64,000 bases of DNA from DATJLY01 sp963773665 (GTDB lineage: Bacteria > Pseudomonadota > Alphaproteobacteria > ATCC43930 > CGMCC-115725): assembly GCA_963773665.1 (NCBI GenBank), contig CAVZBZ010000001.1, positions 682,001 to 746,000 on the forward strand. Reading direction: 5' to 3'. The position numbers and the translations under genes were made by a program. The stretch's first letter is position 1, and each line of letters begins with the position of its first letter. This document shows positions 1 to 9,573 of the stretch, piece by piece. The notes under the pieces were generated by a model that saw only the letters and a list, made by a program, of their open reading frames with translations, made no database searches and was not told where the DNA came from.

Positions 1-302
1 TTCATCTGGTCGATCGAATAGCTGATCTCTTCGATCTGGCCGGTGAGCGTGCGCATCTGATCTTCGAGCTGGCCGATGCGCACCTCATCGGAGAGCGCGG
101 ATTGGGCGTCGGGCGGGCTCACCGGCACCGGCGTGCCGCCGGGCGAGGTGCCGCGATAGACTTGCCGCTGCAACAGATTGACGTCGCGCTCGAGCCGATC
201 GATGCGGTCGAGCAGCGGCTTCACGTCGGTCTGCTGCGCGAAGGAGGGCGCGGCACTCGCGGCAAGGCCGAGTAAGGCGAGGGCGAAGACGGGGCTCCGC
301 AT
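1..302 (-). CDS. cpoB: CpoB/YbgF Tol-Pal accessory protein, N-terminal part
   Basis: Periplasmic partner of Tol-Pal that coordinates outer-membrane constriction with peptidoglycan synthesis. The visible part has a signal peptide (MRSPVFALALLGLAASAAPS, cleavage near SFA-QQ), then a heptad-rich coiled coil (LLDRIDRLERDVNLLQRQ) typical of the CpoB trimerisation segment. The TPR domain lies beyond the window edge. It is last of the visible tol-pal genes, after pal. An in-frame ATG at 359 would add 19 polar residues; 302 gives the more typical signal peptide. Family call rests on context plus the coiled coil. Confidence 0.8.
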   Translation of the reverse strand, partial: MRSPVFALALLGLAASAAPSFAQQTDVKPLLDRIDRLERDVNLLQRQVYRGTSPGGTPVPVSPPDAQSALSDEVRIGQLEDQMRTLTGQIEEISYSIDQM

Positions 303-385
303 CGTGCTCGTCTTGGACTTGCGCAAACCCGTCCGTCCTCCCTGATCCCGGTCGTCCATGGTCGAGGCTAACAAGCGTTTTAGGC

Positions 386-445
386 AAAAAAAGGGCGCCT
401 GCCCCGCCGCTCCACGAAGGGACTCGCGGAGGGAGGGCAGGCGCC
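386..445 (-). terminator. Rho-independent terminator after pal
   Basis: On the minus strand an 11-bp GC-rich stem (GGGCAGGCGCC at 435-445 pairing with 394-404) is followed by seven T (386-392). The 30-nt loop is long but the arms match perfectly. It lies between pal and cpoB, so cpoB may need read-through or its own promoter. Confidence 0.7.
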
Positions 446-468
446 TTTGGCTGGGTTCGAACGACCGC

Positions 469-966
469 TCAGTTGATGACGGTGATGCCCACGCGATTCT
501 GCGCCCAGGCGGCCTCGTTCGAGCCGACCACGATCGGCCGGTCCTTGCCGTAGCTGATCGTCTGGATCCGATTCGCGGGGATGCCGAGCGCCACGAGCGC
601 GCTCTTCACCGCGTTGGCGCGCCGGTTGCCGAGCGCGAGGTTGTACTCGCGCGTGCCGCGCTCGTCGCAGTGGCCTTCGATCGTGACGGTCACGCTCGCA
701 TACTGCTTCAGCCACGTGGCCTGGCGCTGCAGGGCCTGCTGGCCCTCGGGCTTGATGTCCGACTTGTCGAAATCGAAGAAGACGCGGTCGCCCACGTTCT
801 GAATGAAGTCCTCGCGCGTGCCCTTGGCCACAGTGCTCGGCGCGCCCGTCGCGGCCATGGCCGCGCCCGTACCGCCCGCCGTGTTGGCGGAGGTCTCGGG
901 GCTTTCCTTGCACGCGGCCAACATCAGCACGGCGGCCGCGAGCACGCTCAATGACCGAAGATTCAT
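469..966 (-). CDS. pal: Peptidoglycan-associated lipoprotein Pal
   Basis: Outer-membrane lipoprotein that binds peptidoglycan and TolB in the Tol-Pal system. 165 aa. A lipoprotein signal ends in a lipobox (VLMLAACKES, Cys about residue 20), followed by an OmpA-like domain with FDFDKSDIKPEG near residues 70-80 and the GHCDERGTREYNLALGNRRA peptidoglycan-binding segment. The ATG at 966 is chosen because GGGAG sits just upstream; a longer reading of the frame lacks a signal peptide at its start. Intact, unlike its neighbour tolB. Confidence 0.97.
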   Translation of the reverse strand: MNLRSLSVLAAAVLMLAACKESPETSANTAGGTGAAMAATGAPSTVAKGTREDFIQNVGDRVFFDFDKSDIKPEGQQALQRQATWLKQYASVTVTIEGHCDERGTREYNLALGNRRANAVKSALVALGIPANRIQTISYGKDRPIVVGSNEAAWAQNRVGITVIN

Positions 967-1126
967 TTTCTTACTCCCTCGAGAGGAAACCTGGGATGCG
1001 CTCGTCTTGATTGTCCGGACGGCGTTGCCCGATGGGGCGGCACAACGATGAAGCCGGGTGGGGACGCGAAAGCTTGCCGCGGCCCGGCGGCCTGGCAAAG
1101 ACGCGGCGAAATATACTTTCCGCCGA

Positions 1127-2461
1127 TCATGGAATCAAGGGGGACCAAGCCGGATCGGATGCGTCCTGTGGGGTGATCACTTCGCGCTCGTTATAGCCCG
1201 TCAGATCGATGGTGTAGAGGCGGCTCGTTCCGCCCTGCCCGCGGGTGTCGCTCGGCGTTTGGCGAAAATACATGAGAACGCGGCCGTTGGGCGCCCAGGT
1301 CGGCCCCTCGACCAGGAAAGCCTTGGTGAGCAGGCGCTCGCCCGAGCCGTCGGGCCGCATCACGCCGATGATAGAACTCGCCGCCGTCGATCTTGGTGAA
1401 GGCGATGAGATCGCCGCGCGGCGACCACACCGGCGTGCCGTAGCGGCCCGAGCCGAAGCTGATGCGGTGGATGTTGCCGCCGTCGGCGTTCATCACGTAG
1501 AGCTGCTGCGAGCCGCCGCGGTCGGAGTTGAAGTCGATCTGCGAGCCGTCCGGCGAATAGCACGGCGAGGTGTCGATCGCGGTGGTGCTCGGTCACCTGC
1601 ACCGCCTGGCGCGTGCGCAGGTCGAGCGTGTAGATGTCGCTTGCCCCGCCGACGGCGAGGCTCATGATGACCTTGTTGCCGTCGGGCGAGAAGCGCGGCG
1701 CGAAGGTCATGCCGGGGAAATCGCCCAGCACCTCCTGCTGGCCGGTGTCGATGTTGAAGAGATAGACCCGCGGCTTGTTGCCGGCATAGGACAGATAGGT
1801 GATCTCCTGCGTCGTCGGCGAGAAGCGCGGCGTCAGCACGAGATAGCGCCCGTCGGTCAGGTAGTGATGGTTGGCGCCGTCCTGGTCCATGATGGCGAGC
1901 CGCTTGATGCGGCGGTTCGAGCGGCCCGCTTTCGGCGATATAGACGATGCGCGTGTCGAAATAGCCGTCCTCGCCGGTGATGCGCTTGTAGATCGCGTCG
2001 GCGATGATGTGCGCGATGCGCCGCCAGTTCTGCTGCGTCGTGGTGTAGCGCAGGCCGGTGAGCTGCTGCTCGGCGAACACGTCCCACAGGCGGAAATCGA
2101 CCTGGAGGCGCCCGTCCGCCCTCGACGTCGGCATTGCCGGTGACCAGCGCCTGCGCGTTGATGACGCGCCAGTCGCCGAAGCGCGGCGGTATGCGCGTCG
2201 CCGCGTCCTTGTCGACGAACGCTTTCGGATCGATCGGCTTGAACAGGCCGGAGCGTTCGAGATCGGCGGAAAGCACCTGCGTGATCTGCTGCGCGACCTG
2301 GCCGTCGCCGCCGGCGAAATCGGGCATCGCGATCGGCAGCGGCTGCGATCTTGCCGCGCGTGATGTCGATGTGAAGCTCGGCGTGCGCCGCGAAGCGGCA
2401 GGCCGAGCGCGGCGAGGGCAATCCCCGCGCATGCCGCGCGGCGAGAAACGGAAGGACTCAT
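1127..2461 (-). CDS. tolB: Tol-Pal translocation protein TolB (frame disrupted)
   Basis: Periplasmic beta-propeller of the Tol-Pal system. The frame changes six times, at about 2390, 2345, 2122, 1930, 1582 and 1372. Joined segments read as a full TolB: signal peptide, ELHIDITRGKI, the N-terminal domain (PDFAGGDGQVAQQITQVL), then propeller blades such as LAIMDQDGANHHYLTDGR, SPDGSQIDFNSDRGGSQQLY and YGTPVWSPRGDLIAF. Each shift is repaired by removing one base; 1335 minus 6 gives 443 codons, the usual TolB size. The start overlaps tolA by 4 nt (ATGA). Six lesions in a conserved gene point to sequence error rather than decay. Confidence 0.92.
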
Positions 2462-3312
2462 GTCACGTCCTTGGGGTCGAAGGTGATGGTGAAGGTCTGC
2501 CAGAGATCGTACTTGTCGAGCGGCAGCTTGAGCGGCTGACAGGTGGGGTTGAGGAGCGCGCGCTTGGCGCTGTCGGCGGCGGCCTGGAAGAACGGATCGC
2601 CGAGCTGATCGGAGTTCAGGAGCTCGGCCGAGGCCACCGTGCCGTCGGGATTCATGCGCACGCGGAATTCCGGGCGCAGGTCCTGCGCGTCGCGCGCGCC
2701 GGCCGGCACGTTCCAGCAGCGCTCGATCTGCTGCCGCACGAGATCGATCTCGCTCGTGGAAAGCTGCGGGCCCAGGGGCGCGATCGGCTGCGACGAGGCG
2801 GCGTGTGCCGGCGGGGCCGGCTTCGCCTTGTCCTGCGGCTCGTTCGAGGCGACCTCGCGCTTCGCCAGGTTCTTGAGGAGCGCATCGAACGAAGCGTCAT
2901 TGTCCTTCTTGGGCGGCTGCGGCTTCTGGTCGGGCTTGGGCGGCGCCGGCTTCGGCGGCTCGGGCTTGGGCTCGGGCGGCTTCGGCTCCGGCGGCGCGGG
3001 GGCGGGCGGAGGCGGCGGCGGGGGTGGAGGCGGCGGCGGTGTTGGCGGGGGCGGCGGCTTCGGCGGCGCGGGCTTCGGCGGCTCGGGCTTTGGCGCGGGC
3101 TCGTTCTGCGCCACCTTTTCGGGCTGCTTCGGCGCGGGCGGGGTTTCGGTCTTTTCGGTGGCGCGCGTCTCGGGCGCGAGGTTGACCAGTTCGACGGCGA
3201 TCGGCGTCTCTTCGGGAAGCGGCTGGTCGAACAGGTGAATATGCATGAAGAACAGCGCCACCACGGCGAGGTGGAGCGTGCACGAGAACAGGATTCCGCC
3301 GCGACCCGGCAT
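2458..3312 (-). CDS. tolA: TolA/TonB-like energy-transducing protein
   Basis: Inner-membrane protein linking TolQR to Pal/TolB. 284 aa: one N-terminal membrane segment (GGILFSCTLHLAVVALFFM), a long proline-rich middle region (about residues 60-130, including an almost uninterrupted proline run), and a C-terminal domain with the TolA/TonB fold (ERCWNVPAGA, FRVRMNPDGTVASAELL). The start overlaps the tolR stop (TGATG), and the end overlaps tolB. The middle region is proline-rich rather than the Ala/Lys helix of enteric TolA, so TonB-family naming is also defensible; position in the tol operon decides. Reading frame intact. Confidence 0.93.
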   Translation of the reverse strand: MPGRGGILFSCTLHLAVVALFFMHIHLFDQPLPEETPIAVELVNLAPETRATEKTETPPAPKQPEKVAQNEPAPKPEPPKPAPPKPPPPPTPPPPPPPPPPPPAPAPPEPKPPEPKPEPPKPAPPKPDQKPQPPKKDNDASFDALLKNLAKREVASNEPQDKAKPAPPAHAASSQPIAPLGPQLSTSEIDLVRQQIERCWNVPAGARDAQDLRPEFRVRMNPDGTVASAELLNSDQLGDPFFQAAADSAKRALLNPTCQPLKLPLDKYDLWQTFTITFDPKDVT

Positions 3313-3771
3313 CAGCGCTTCGTCTTGTCGGCCTTGGGCAGCTCGGCGATGAGCGAGACCTTGGTGAAGCCCGCGCTGCTGACGAGCCCCATCACCTCGA
3401 GGACGCGGCCGTAATCGATCGCGCGGTCGCCGCGCACATAGATGCTCGCGTCCGGATTGTTCTGGGTGATCGGCGGCGAGCTTCGGGCCGAGCTCGTCAT
3501 CGCCGATCGCCGTGTTCTGGAGATAGATCTTGCCCTGCTGATCGATGGTGATGACGAGCGGCTCCTTGGGCTCGGTGATCGCCGGCGCCTTGGTCTGCGG
3601 CAGATCGACCGGCACGCCGACGGTGAGGAGCGGCGCCGTCACCATGAAGATGACGAGCAGCACCAGCATGACGTCGACCATCGGCGTCACGTTGATGGCG
3701 CTCATCGGCGGATGGCGGACGCGGCGGCCGGTGCCGCCCATGTCGCCGCCAACGACGAAATTTGTGGCCAT
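3312..3771 (-). CDS. tolR: TolR, ExbD-family proton-channel subunit (one frameshift)
   Basis: Partner of TolQ in the proton-driven inner-membrane motor. One membrane helix with the conserved Asp (INVTPMVDVMLVLLVIFMV) is followed by an ExbD periplasmic domain (YVRGDRAIDYGRVLEVMGLV). The frame breaks near 3480; removing one base (CTCGCCGC-C-GATCACC) joins KLAAITQNNPDASIYVRGD and gives 152 aa. Four nt separate its start from the tolQ stop, and its stop overlaps the tolA start. As printed, the frame runs straight on into tolA; that is not a real fusion. Confidence 0.94.
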
Positions 3772-3774
3772 GGC

Positions 3775-4505
3775 TCAGGCCTTCTCGTCGAGCTGGCGCG
3801 ACAGGATGGCGCTGAACTCGGTGGCGAACGCGTCGAGCCGCCCGGCATAGCGGCCGAAATCGGTCGAGAACTTGTTGTAGGCGACGACCGCCGGGATCGC
3901 CGCGACGAGGCCCAAGCGCGGTGGCGAAAAGCGATTCGGCGATGCCCGGCGCCACCACCGCGAGGCTCGTGTTCTTGGCGGCGGCGATCGACTGGAAGCT
4001 GTTCATGATGCCCCACACGGTGCCGAACAGGCCGACGAAGGGCGCGGTCGAGCCGACCGTGGCGAGGAACGACATGAAGCGCTCGAGCCGGTCCATCTCG
4101 CGTCCGACGGTGACATGCATCACGCGCTCGATGCGCTCCTGCAGGCTCGTCTTCACGGTGGCGCTGGCGGCCAAGCCCTTCGCCACGCTGCGCCGCCATT
4201 CGCGCATGGCGGCGGCGAAGACCGCCGACATCGGATCGGTGGGCCGCGCGCCGATGCGGTCGTAGAGATCGTCGAGCGAGCCGCCCGACCAGAAAATCTC
4301 CTCGAAACTCTCGGCGTCGCGGCGCAGGCGGCGCAGCCGGGCGACCTTGTCGAAGATCACCGCCCACGACCAGAACGACGCGGCGAGCAGCAGGAAGCAT
4401 CACCACCTTGACGATGGTGTCGGCCTGGAGGAACAGCGAGATGATCGACAGATCGTGCGACGCAGAGCCGGCCAGCGGCAGCGCTTCGACGGGATTACCT
4501 TGCAT
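3775..4505 (-). CDS. tolQ: TolQ, ExbB-family proton-channel subunit (two frameshifts)
   Basis: Three-helix inner-membrane motor protein of Tol-Pal. The start MQGNPVEALPLAG leads into a first membrane helix (ISLFLQADTIVKVVML), then the cytoplasmic domain and the conserved helices containing FVGLFGTVWGIMNSFQSI. Two single extra bases, near 3915 and 4397 (AA for A on the plus strand in both), break the frame; 731 minus 2 is 243 codons, the normal TolQ length. The start lies inside the 3' end of ybgC (11-nt overlap), so translation is probably coupled. Confidence 0.94.
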
Positions 4506-4968
4506 CTTCGGAGACCCTGGTTCGTTCGGGAGGGATGAGGGATGCGAGAACGGCGGCAAGCGCCGGCGGCAGGCGGCGCGGGCGGCCGCCGGCGGAAAGA
4601 CAGGCGACGCGCAGGCGGACCTGCGCCAGGAGCGTGTCGCCGCGCCGCACCTCCTGCGCGAGGCTGACCGATGCGCCGGCCGCGAGCGTGACGCGCGTGA
4701 CGACGACGAGCGCGTCGTCGAGCCGGGCCGGCGCGAGGAAATCGATCTCCGCGCGCCGCACCGCGAGCAGCACGCCCTCCTCGCGCAACAGCCGCTCGTG
4801 ATCGACGCCGCAGCAGCGCAGATATTCGGTGCGCGCGCGCTCGGAGAATTTGAGGTAGTTGGCGTAATAGACGATGCCGGCCGCGTCCGTGTCCTCGTAA
4901 TAGACGCGGATCGGGAAATGGTGCACGCCATGCTCGACGTGCCCCTGCGGCGGCGCGGACGCGCTCAC
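4495..4968 (-). CDS. ybgC: YbgC-type acyl-CoA thioesterase
   Basis: Cytoplasmic hot-dog-fold acyl-CoA thioesterase, normally found at the head of the tol operon. 157 aa with the family signature YYEDTDAAGIVYYANYLKF at residues 23-41, whose Asp is catalytic, and a C-terminal SLAQEVRRGDTLLAQVRL strand. The start codon is GTG and overlaps the ruvB stop (GTGA). The alanine-rich tail beyond about residue 130 is unremarkable. Physiological substrate is unknown; phospholipid-linked roles have been proposed for the family. Confidence 0.93.
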   Translation of the reverse strand: MSASAPPQGHVEHGVHHFPIRVYYEDTDAAGIVYYANYLKFSERARTEYLRCCGVDHERLLREEGVLLAVRRAEIDFLAPARLDDALVVVTRVTLAAGASVSLAQEVRRGDTLLAQVRLRVACLSAGGRPRRLPPALAAVLASLIPPERTRVSEDAR

Positions 4969-6024
4969 GGCTCCTCCTCCGCGTCGCCGCGGGACGAGCG
5001 AGCAGATCGAGCTGCGCCGAGGCCGGCCGCGTCACCGCGAGGCCGAGATAGCGGAAGCCCGCATCGGACAGGCACCGGCCGCGCGGCGTGCGCTGCACGA
5101 AGCCCTGCTGCACGAGATAGGGCTCGATCACGTCCTCGATCACGTCGCGCTCTTCGCCCAGCGCCGCGGCGAGCGTCTCGGCGCCGACCGGCCCGCCGCC
5201 GTAGTTCGTCGCGATCGCGGAAAGATAGCGCCGGTCCATCGCGTCGAGCCCGCTGGCGTCGACCTCGAGGCGGCGCAGCGCGTCGTCCGCGGTCGCGGCG
5301 TCGATCCGCTTCGCCTTGGCGACGGCGGCGAAATCGCGCACGCGGCGCAGGAGCCGCGCCGCTACGCGCGGCGTGCCGCGCGGCGCGGCGCGCGATCTCG
5401 CCGGCGCCGTCGGGATCGAGCTCGATCGCCGAGCACGCGCGCGCCGCGCGCGACGATCGGCGGCAAGCTCGGCCGGCTCGTAGAACTGCAGCCGCAGCGG
5501 AATGCCGAAGCGCTCGCGCAGCGGCCGCGTGATGAGGCCGGCCCGCGTCGTCGCGCCGATCAGCGTGAAGCGCGGCAGGTCGATCCGCACCGAGCGCGCC
5601 GCCGGCCCCTCGCCGATCATGAGGTCGAGCTGGAAATCCTCCATCGCCGGATAGAGGATTTCCTCGACCGCCGGCGAGAGGCGGTGGATCTCGTCGATGA
5701 ACAGCACGTCGCGCGCCTCGAGATTGGTGAGGAGCGCGGCAAGGTCGCCGGCGCGCTGGATCACCGGGCCCGAGGTGGCGCGGAAGCCTGACGCCCATCT
5801 CGCGCGCGACGATCTGGGCGAGCGTGGTCTTGCCGAGGCCGGGCGGGCCCGACAGCAGCACGTGGTCGAGCGCCTCGCCGCGCGCGCGCGCCGCCTGGAT
5901 GAAGACGCGGAGATTGTCGCGCACCTGCTTCTGGCCGACGAACTCGTCGAGCGTCTGCGGCCGGAACGAGGTCTCGGCATCCTCAGGCCCCGGCTCGGGC
6001 GACAGGACGCGCGGCGCGCGTCAT
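4965..6024 (-). CDS. ruvB: Holliday junction branch-migration ATPase RuvB (frame disrupted)
   Basis: AAA+ motor of the RuvABC resolvasome. Pieces in two frames cover the whole protein: FRPQTLDEFVGQ, Walker A GPPGLGKTTLAQIVA, Walker B VLFIDEIHRLSP, sensor I TLIGATTRAG, and the winged-helix domain EEPYLVQQGFVQRTPRGR-like (here IEPYLVQQGFVQRTPRG). Frame changes occur just after the start, near 5790, 5470, 5440 and 5385, and near the end; seven extra bases fit 1060 = 1 modulo 3. The ATG at 6024 overlaps the ruvA stop (ATGA). Likely intact in the organism. Confidence 0.93.
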
Positions 6025-6621
6025 CGTCCAAGCTCCCGCAACCCGGCGCGGATGAGCGCATCGAGCGCCGCCTTCGGCCCGAGCCGGCGCGCGGCGGCGG
6101 ATATGGCGCCATAGGCCTCGGAGCGCTGATAGCCCAGATTGACCAGCGCCGAGACCGCGTCGGAAGTCGCCGCCTCGGCGCCTTCGGGCATGGCTTGCGC
6201 CGCAGCGCCGAGCGCGACGGCGCCGACCTTGTCCTTCAATTCGCTGACGATGCGCTGCGCGAGCTTGGGCCCGACGCCCTCGGCGCGGGTAAGCGCCGCC
6301 TTGTCCTGCGCCAGGATCGCCGTCACCAGCGCGTCGGGCGCGAGCGTGCCGAGGATGGCGAGCGCCAACCGCGCGCCCACGCCCTGCACCGTGTTGAGCA
6401 GGCGGAACCAGTGCCGCTCGCTCTCCTCGGCGAAGCCGAAGAGGTGGATGTGGTCCTCGCGCACATGCGTCTCGACCAGGAGCCGCAGCGGCTCGCCCCG
6501 GCGCGGCGCGCGCGCGAGCGTGCGGCTCGAGCAGAAGACGAGATAGCCCACGCCGTTCACGTCGAGCACGAGCCGGTCGGCTCGCCACCTCGTCGACGAC
6601 GCCCGCGAGCATCGCGATCAT
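6021..6621 (-). CDS. ruvA: Holliday junction DNA-binding protein RuvA (one frameshift)
   Basis: Tetrameric junction-binding platform for RuvB. The N-terminal OB fold starts MIAMLAGVVDEVA and, after one extra base near 6580, continues DRLVLDVNGVGYLVF. Helix-hairpin-helix motifs follow (LLNTVQGVGARLALAIL and AEGVGPKLAQRIVSELKDK), then a C-terminal RuvB-binding domain (ALVNLGYQRSEAYGAI). Corrected length 199 aa. The start overlaps the ruvC stop (ATGA) and the stop overlaps ruvB. Confidence 0.95.
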
Positions 6622-7125
6622 CGCGCGGCCCCGGCGCCGATGGCGACGCGCGCGGCGCTGGCCGCGTGGTGGGCGTGGCAGATCGCGACGGCGAGCGCGT
6701 CGGCGGCATCGGATCCTGCGACAAGGCAGCCGGGCAGCAGGCGGCGCACCATCATCTGCACCTGCGTCTTCTCGGCATGGCCGACGCCGACCACGGATTT
6801 CTTGATGAGGTTGGCCGAGTATTCGTGGACGGCGATGCCGCGCTCGGCCGGCGCAAGCAGCACGACGCCGCGCGCCAGGCCGAGCTTCAGGGTCGAGGCC
6901 GGGTTCTTGTTGACGAAGGTCTCCTCGACCGCGGCCTCATCGGGTGCGTAGCGCTCGAGCACCGCTGCGAGCGCGCGGAAGAGGGCCGACAAGCCGCGCG
7001 GCGAGCGACGGCCCGGCCGGCACGGCGATGACGCCGGCGGCGACATAGGCAAGCCGATTGCCCGATGCGTCGATCACGCCCCAGCCGGTGCGGCGCAATC
7101 CCGGGTCGAGGCCGAGCAGACGCAT
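6618..7125 (-). CDS. ruvC: Holliday junction endonuclease RuvC (one frameshift)
   Basis: Crossover-junction nuclease. It begins MRLLGLDPGLRRTGWGV with the first catalytic Asp at position 7; AVEETFVNKNPASTLKLG carries the catalytic Glu; the final acidic site is SDAADALAVAICHAHH. One extra T near 7000 (CGG-CTT-GTC for CGG-CTG-TC) breaks the frame; corrected length is 168 aa, normal for RuvC. It starts 20 nt after yebC, giving the order yebC-ruvC-ruvA-ruvB. Confidence 0.95.
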
Positions 7126-7145
7126 GGGATGCAAGCCGCCGCCCG

Positions 7146-7897
7146 TCAGGCGCTCAAGCGCGCCAGGACGTCGTCGGCGACCTCGAAATTGGCGTAGACA
7201 GTTCTGCACGTCGTCGCTGTCCTCAAGAGTTTCGAGCAGCTTGACGAGGCCTTCCGCGGCCTCGCCCTCGACCGGCGTCAGCGCTTTGGGCCGCCACACG
7301 AGCTTGGCCGAGGCGGGCGCGCCGAAGCGGCTGCTCGAGCGCGTCGCGCACGGCGTTGAGCGCATCGGCAGCGCAGGTCACGACATGCTCGTCGCCCGCC
7401 TGCTCGACATCGTCGGCGCCGGCCTCGACCGCGGCCTCGAACATCGCGTCGCCCGGCGCCACCGCGGCGGGATAGCGCACCTCGCCGACATGCTCGAACA
7501 GGAAGCTCACGCTGTTGCTTTCGCCGAGGCTGCCGCCCGCCTTGGTGAAGGCGGCGCGCACGTCGCTCGCGGTGCGGTTGCGGTTGTCGGTCAGGGCCTC
7601 GACGATGATGGCGATGCCGCCCGGACCATAGCCCTCGTAGCGCACCTCTTCGTAATTGGCGCCGTCGCCGCCGCCGGCGCCGCGCTTGATCGCGCGCTCG
7701 ACCGTGTCCTTCGGCATGTTCGCCTGTTTCGCCGCGACGATCGCCGCGCGCAGCCGCGGATTGGCGTTCGGATCGGGCAGCCCGTTGCGCGCCGCCGTGG
7801 TCAGTTCGCGGATGATCTTGGTGAAGATCTTGGCGCGCTTTTTGTCCTGCGCGCCCTTGCGGTACATGATGTTCTTGAACTGGGAATGACCAGCCAT
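7146..7897 (-). CDS. yebC: YebC/PmpR-family protein (two frameshifts)
   Basis: Conserved YebC/TACO1-family protein; members have been described as DNA-binding regulators and as translation factors for difficult proline motifs. It starts MAGHSQFKNIMYRKGAQDKK, the hallmark N-terminus, with domains II/III following (VRYEGYGPGGIAIIVEALTD). Extra bases near 7331 and 7200 break the C-terminus, which otherwise reads RFGAPASAKLVWRPKALTPV to FEVADDVLARLSA. 752 minus 2 gives 249 aa. First gene of the ruv-tol run; a promoter should lie in 7898-8050. Confidence 0.94.
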
Positions 7898-8054
7898 GAG
7901 CCTGTGCAGTTCCGTGGAGACCGGAGCGGGAATCTTAGCATAATGCGCGCGCAGCGCCATCCGAACGCCAATGGCGAACGACTCCGTTTGATAGTGCTTC
8001 AATATGGCAGCATTGCGGCGGGAACCGAGCGCCCATTGGGGCTTTTCGGCTCGT

Positions 8055-8756
8055 TCAACCGGCGGCGAGTCGCAGCACCCCGCGCGCGGCGAAGCCCAGC
8101 ATGAGGAGCCCGGTGGCGCCCTTGGCGACCACCTCCCACCAACGGGTGGCGACGGTCACGCGCAAAAGCGTCACGGCGCTCGTGAGAAGGAGGCACCAGG
8201 CGAGCGCGCCCGCCATCACCGAGCCTGCCACCACGAGCGAATCGGCAAGGCCGCGCTGCGCCAATTCGGGCCGCCCCATCACGGCGAGCCAGAAGCCGAG
8301 ATTCCACGGGCTCGACAGCGCCATGCCGAGACCGAGCCCGTAGCCCGCGCGGCTCGACTCGAACCGGGCGGACGGGGGCGGCGCAACGTCCGGCCGAGCG
8401 AGGCCGCGCCACGCGCCGCGCAGGAACACAAACGCCAGCGCAAGCAGGAGCGCGGTGCTCAGCACGCCAAGCGCGAGATGCGCCCGCGGGCTTGCGAGCA
8501 CCAGGCCCGCGCCGGTCGCGGTCAGGATGGCCCAGAGCGCGTCGCCCGACGATGCGCCCAAGGCCACGGCAGAGGCCGGCGCGAATCCCCGCGCGATGGC
8601 GCGCCGCATGATCTCGGCATTGATCGGCCCCGGCGGCCAAGCGACCGACCAGCCGAAGACGAATCCTTCGAGGAGAAGCGGGCTCAGCGCGCCGGACAAG
8701 GCGCCGCTCGCGCCGTCATTTCGCCGCAACCGCGGCGCGCGCGAAAGATGGCACAT
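8055..8756 (-). CDS. LysE/RhtB-family amino-acid exporter
   Basis: Polytopic inner-membrane exporter of the LysE superfamily. The conserved N-terminal segment WSVAWPPGPINAEIMRRAIA is followed by about six hydrophobic helices and the mid-protein SSPWNLGFWLAVMG. Substrate cannot be told from sequence. The start is uncertain: ATG at 8756 is used, but the conserved region begins near 8700 and an ATG overlapping the preceding gene's stop (8719) is in another frame, so an extra base or non-ATG start near 8700 is possible. Confidence 0.8.
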   Translation of the reverse strand: MCHLSRAPRLRRNDGASGALSGALSPLLLEGFVFGWSVAWPPGPINAEIMRRAIARGFAPASAVALGASSGDALWAILTATGAGLVLASPRAHLALGVLSTALLLALAFVFLRGAWRGLARPDVAPPPSARFESSRAGYGLGLGMALSSPWNLGFWLAVMGRPELAQRGLADSLVVAGSVMAGALAWCLLLTSAVTLLRVTVATRWWEVVAKGATGLLMLGFAARGVLRLAAG

Positions 8757-9552
8757 GCGCCTCGAGGCTGCCGCCCAAACGGACCGGCACGATCTCGCGC
8801 GCAAGTCCCGTTGCGTCGTCGGTCTCGACCGCGACGGCGCACAGCGTCGCCTCGCCGTCCGCGACCTCGAGCCGCTCGCCCGGCAGCTTCGTCACGAAGC
8901 GCGCGACCGAGCCTTCCTTGCGCATGCCGATGACGGAATCGTAGTCGCCGCACATGCCGACATCGGTGATATAGGCCGTGCCGTTCGCGAGGATGCGGTG
9001 ATCTGCGGTCGGCACGTGGCTGTGCGTGCCGACGACGAGCGAGGCACGGCCGTCGCAGAAATGCCCCATCGACATTTTCTCCGACGTCGCCTCGCCGTGA
9101 AAATCGACGACGATCGCCGCTACGTCGTGCAAGCTGTGCGCGCCGAGGAGGCGGTCGACCGCGGCGAAAGGATCGTCGATCGCATCCATGAAGAGCCGCG
9201 CCATCGCGTTCGCGACCAGCACCGTCCGGCCGTCGGCGAGCGCATAGACGCCGAAGCCGTTGCCCGGCGCCGCCTGCGGATAGTTGATCGGGCGCAAGAG
9301 GCGCGGGTCGCCCCCGATGTAGCCCATGATCTCGCGCCGGTCCCAGACGTGGTTGCCGGTGGTGATGACATCGACGCCGCAGTGATAGAGCTCGGCGCAG
9401 ATCTTGTCGGTGATGCCGAAGCCGTGCGCCGCGTTCTCGCCGTTGACGATGACGAAATCGAGGGCGAGATCGCGCTTCAGGCGCGGCACGTGCCGGGCCA
9501 CGGCCTCGCGGCCGGGCCGCCCCACCACATCGCCGCACATCAAAAGCCGCAT
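8716..9552 (-). CDS. YmdB-type metallophosphoesterase (TIGR00282 family)
   Basis: 278-aa calcineurin-like phosphoesterase of the YmdB family, whose studied members hydrolyse 2',3'-cyclic nucleotides. Metal-binding motifs are in order: LMCGDVVGRPGR (residues 4-15), VNGENAAHGFGI, TTGNHVWDRREI, VVDFHGEATSEK and VVGTHSHVPTADH. Start ATG 9552 opens directly with the first motif. Frame intact. It is the first protein-coding gene beyond the 6S RNA region. Confidence 0.92.
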   Translation of the reverse strand: MRLLMCGDVVGRPGREAVARHVPRLKRDLALDFVIVNGENAAHGFGITDKICAELYHCGVDVITTGNHVWDRREIMGYIGGDPRLLRPINYPQAAPGNGFGVYALADGRTVLVANAMARLFMDAIDDPFAAVDRLLGAHSLHDVAAIVVDFHGEATSEKMSMGHFCDGRASLVVGTHSHVPTADHRILANGTAYITDVGMCGDYDSVIGMRKEGSVARFVTKLPGERLEVADGEATLCAVAVETDDATGLAREIVPVRLGGSLEAHVPSFARAAVAAK

Positions 9553-9573
9553 CGTGCCTCGTTCGGGAAAGAC

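Noticed and set aside
2458..3771. TolR-TolA fusion protein
   Set aside because: The single frame arises only because an extra base near 3480 puts the tolR start in frame with tolA; the true tolR end and tolA start overlap as TGATG.
1127..7897. Programmed frameshifting or an altered genetic code as the cause of the many shifts
   Set aside because: No shared slippery motif is present at the sites, up to ten occur in one gene, and adjacent genes of the same pathway are clean. Insertion error is simpler.
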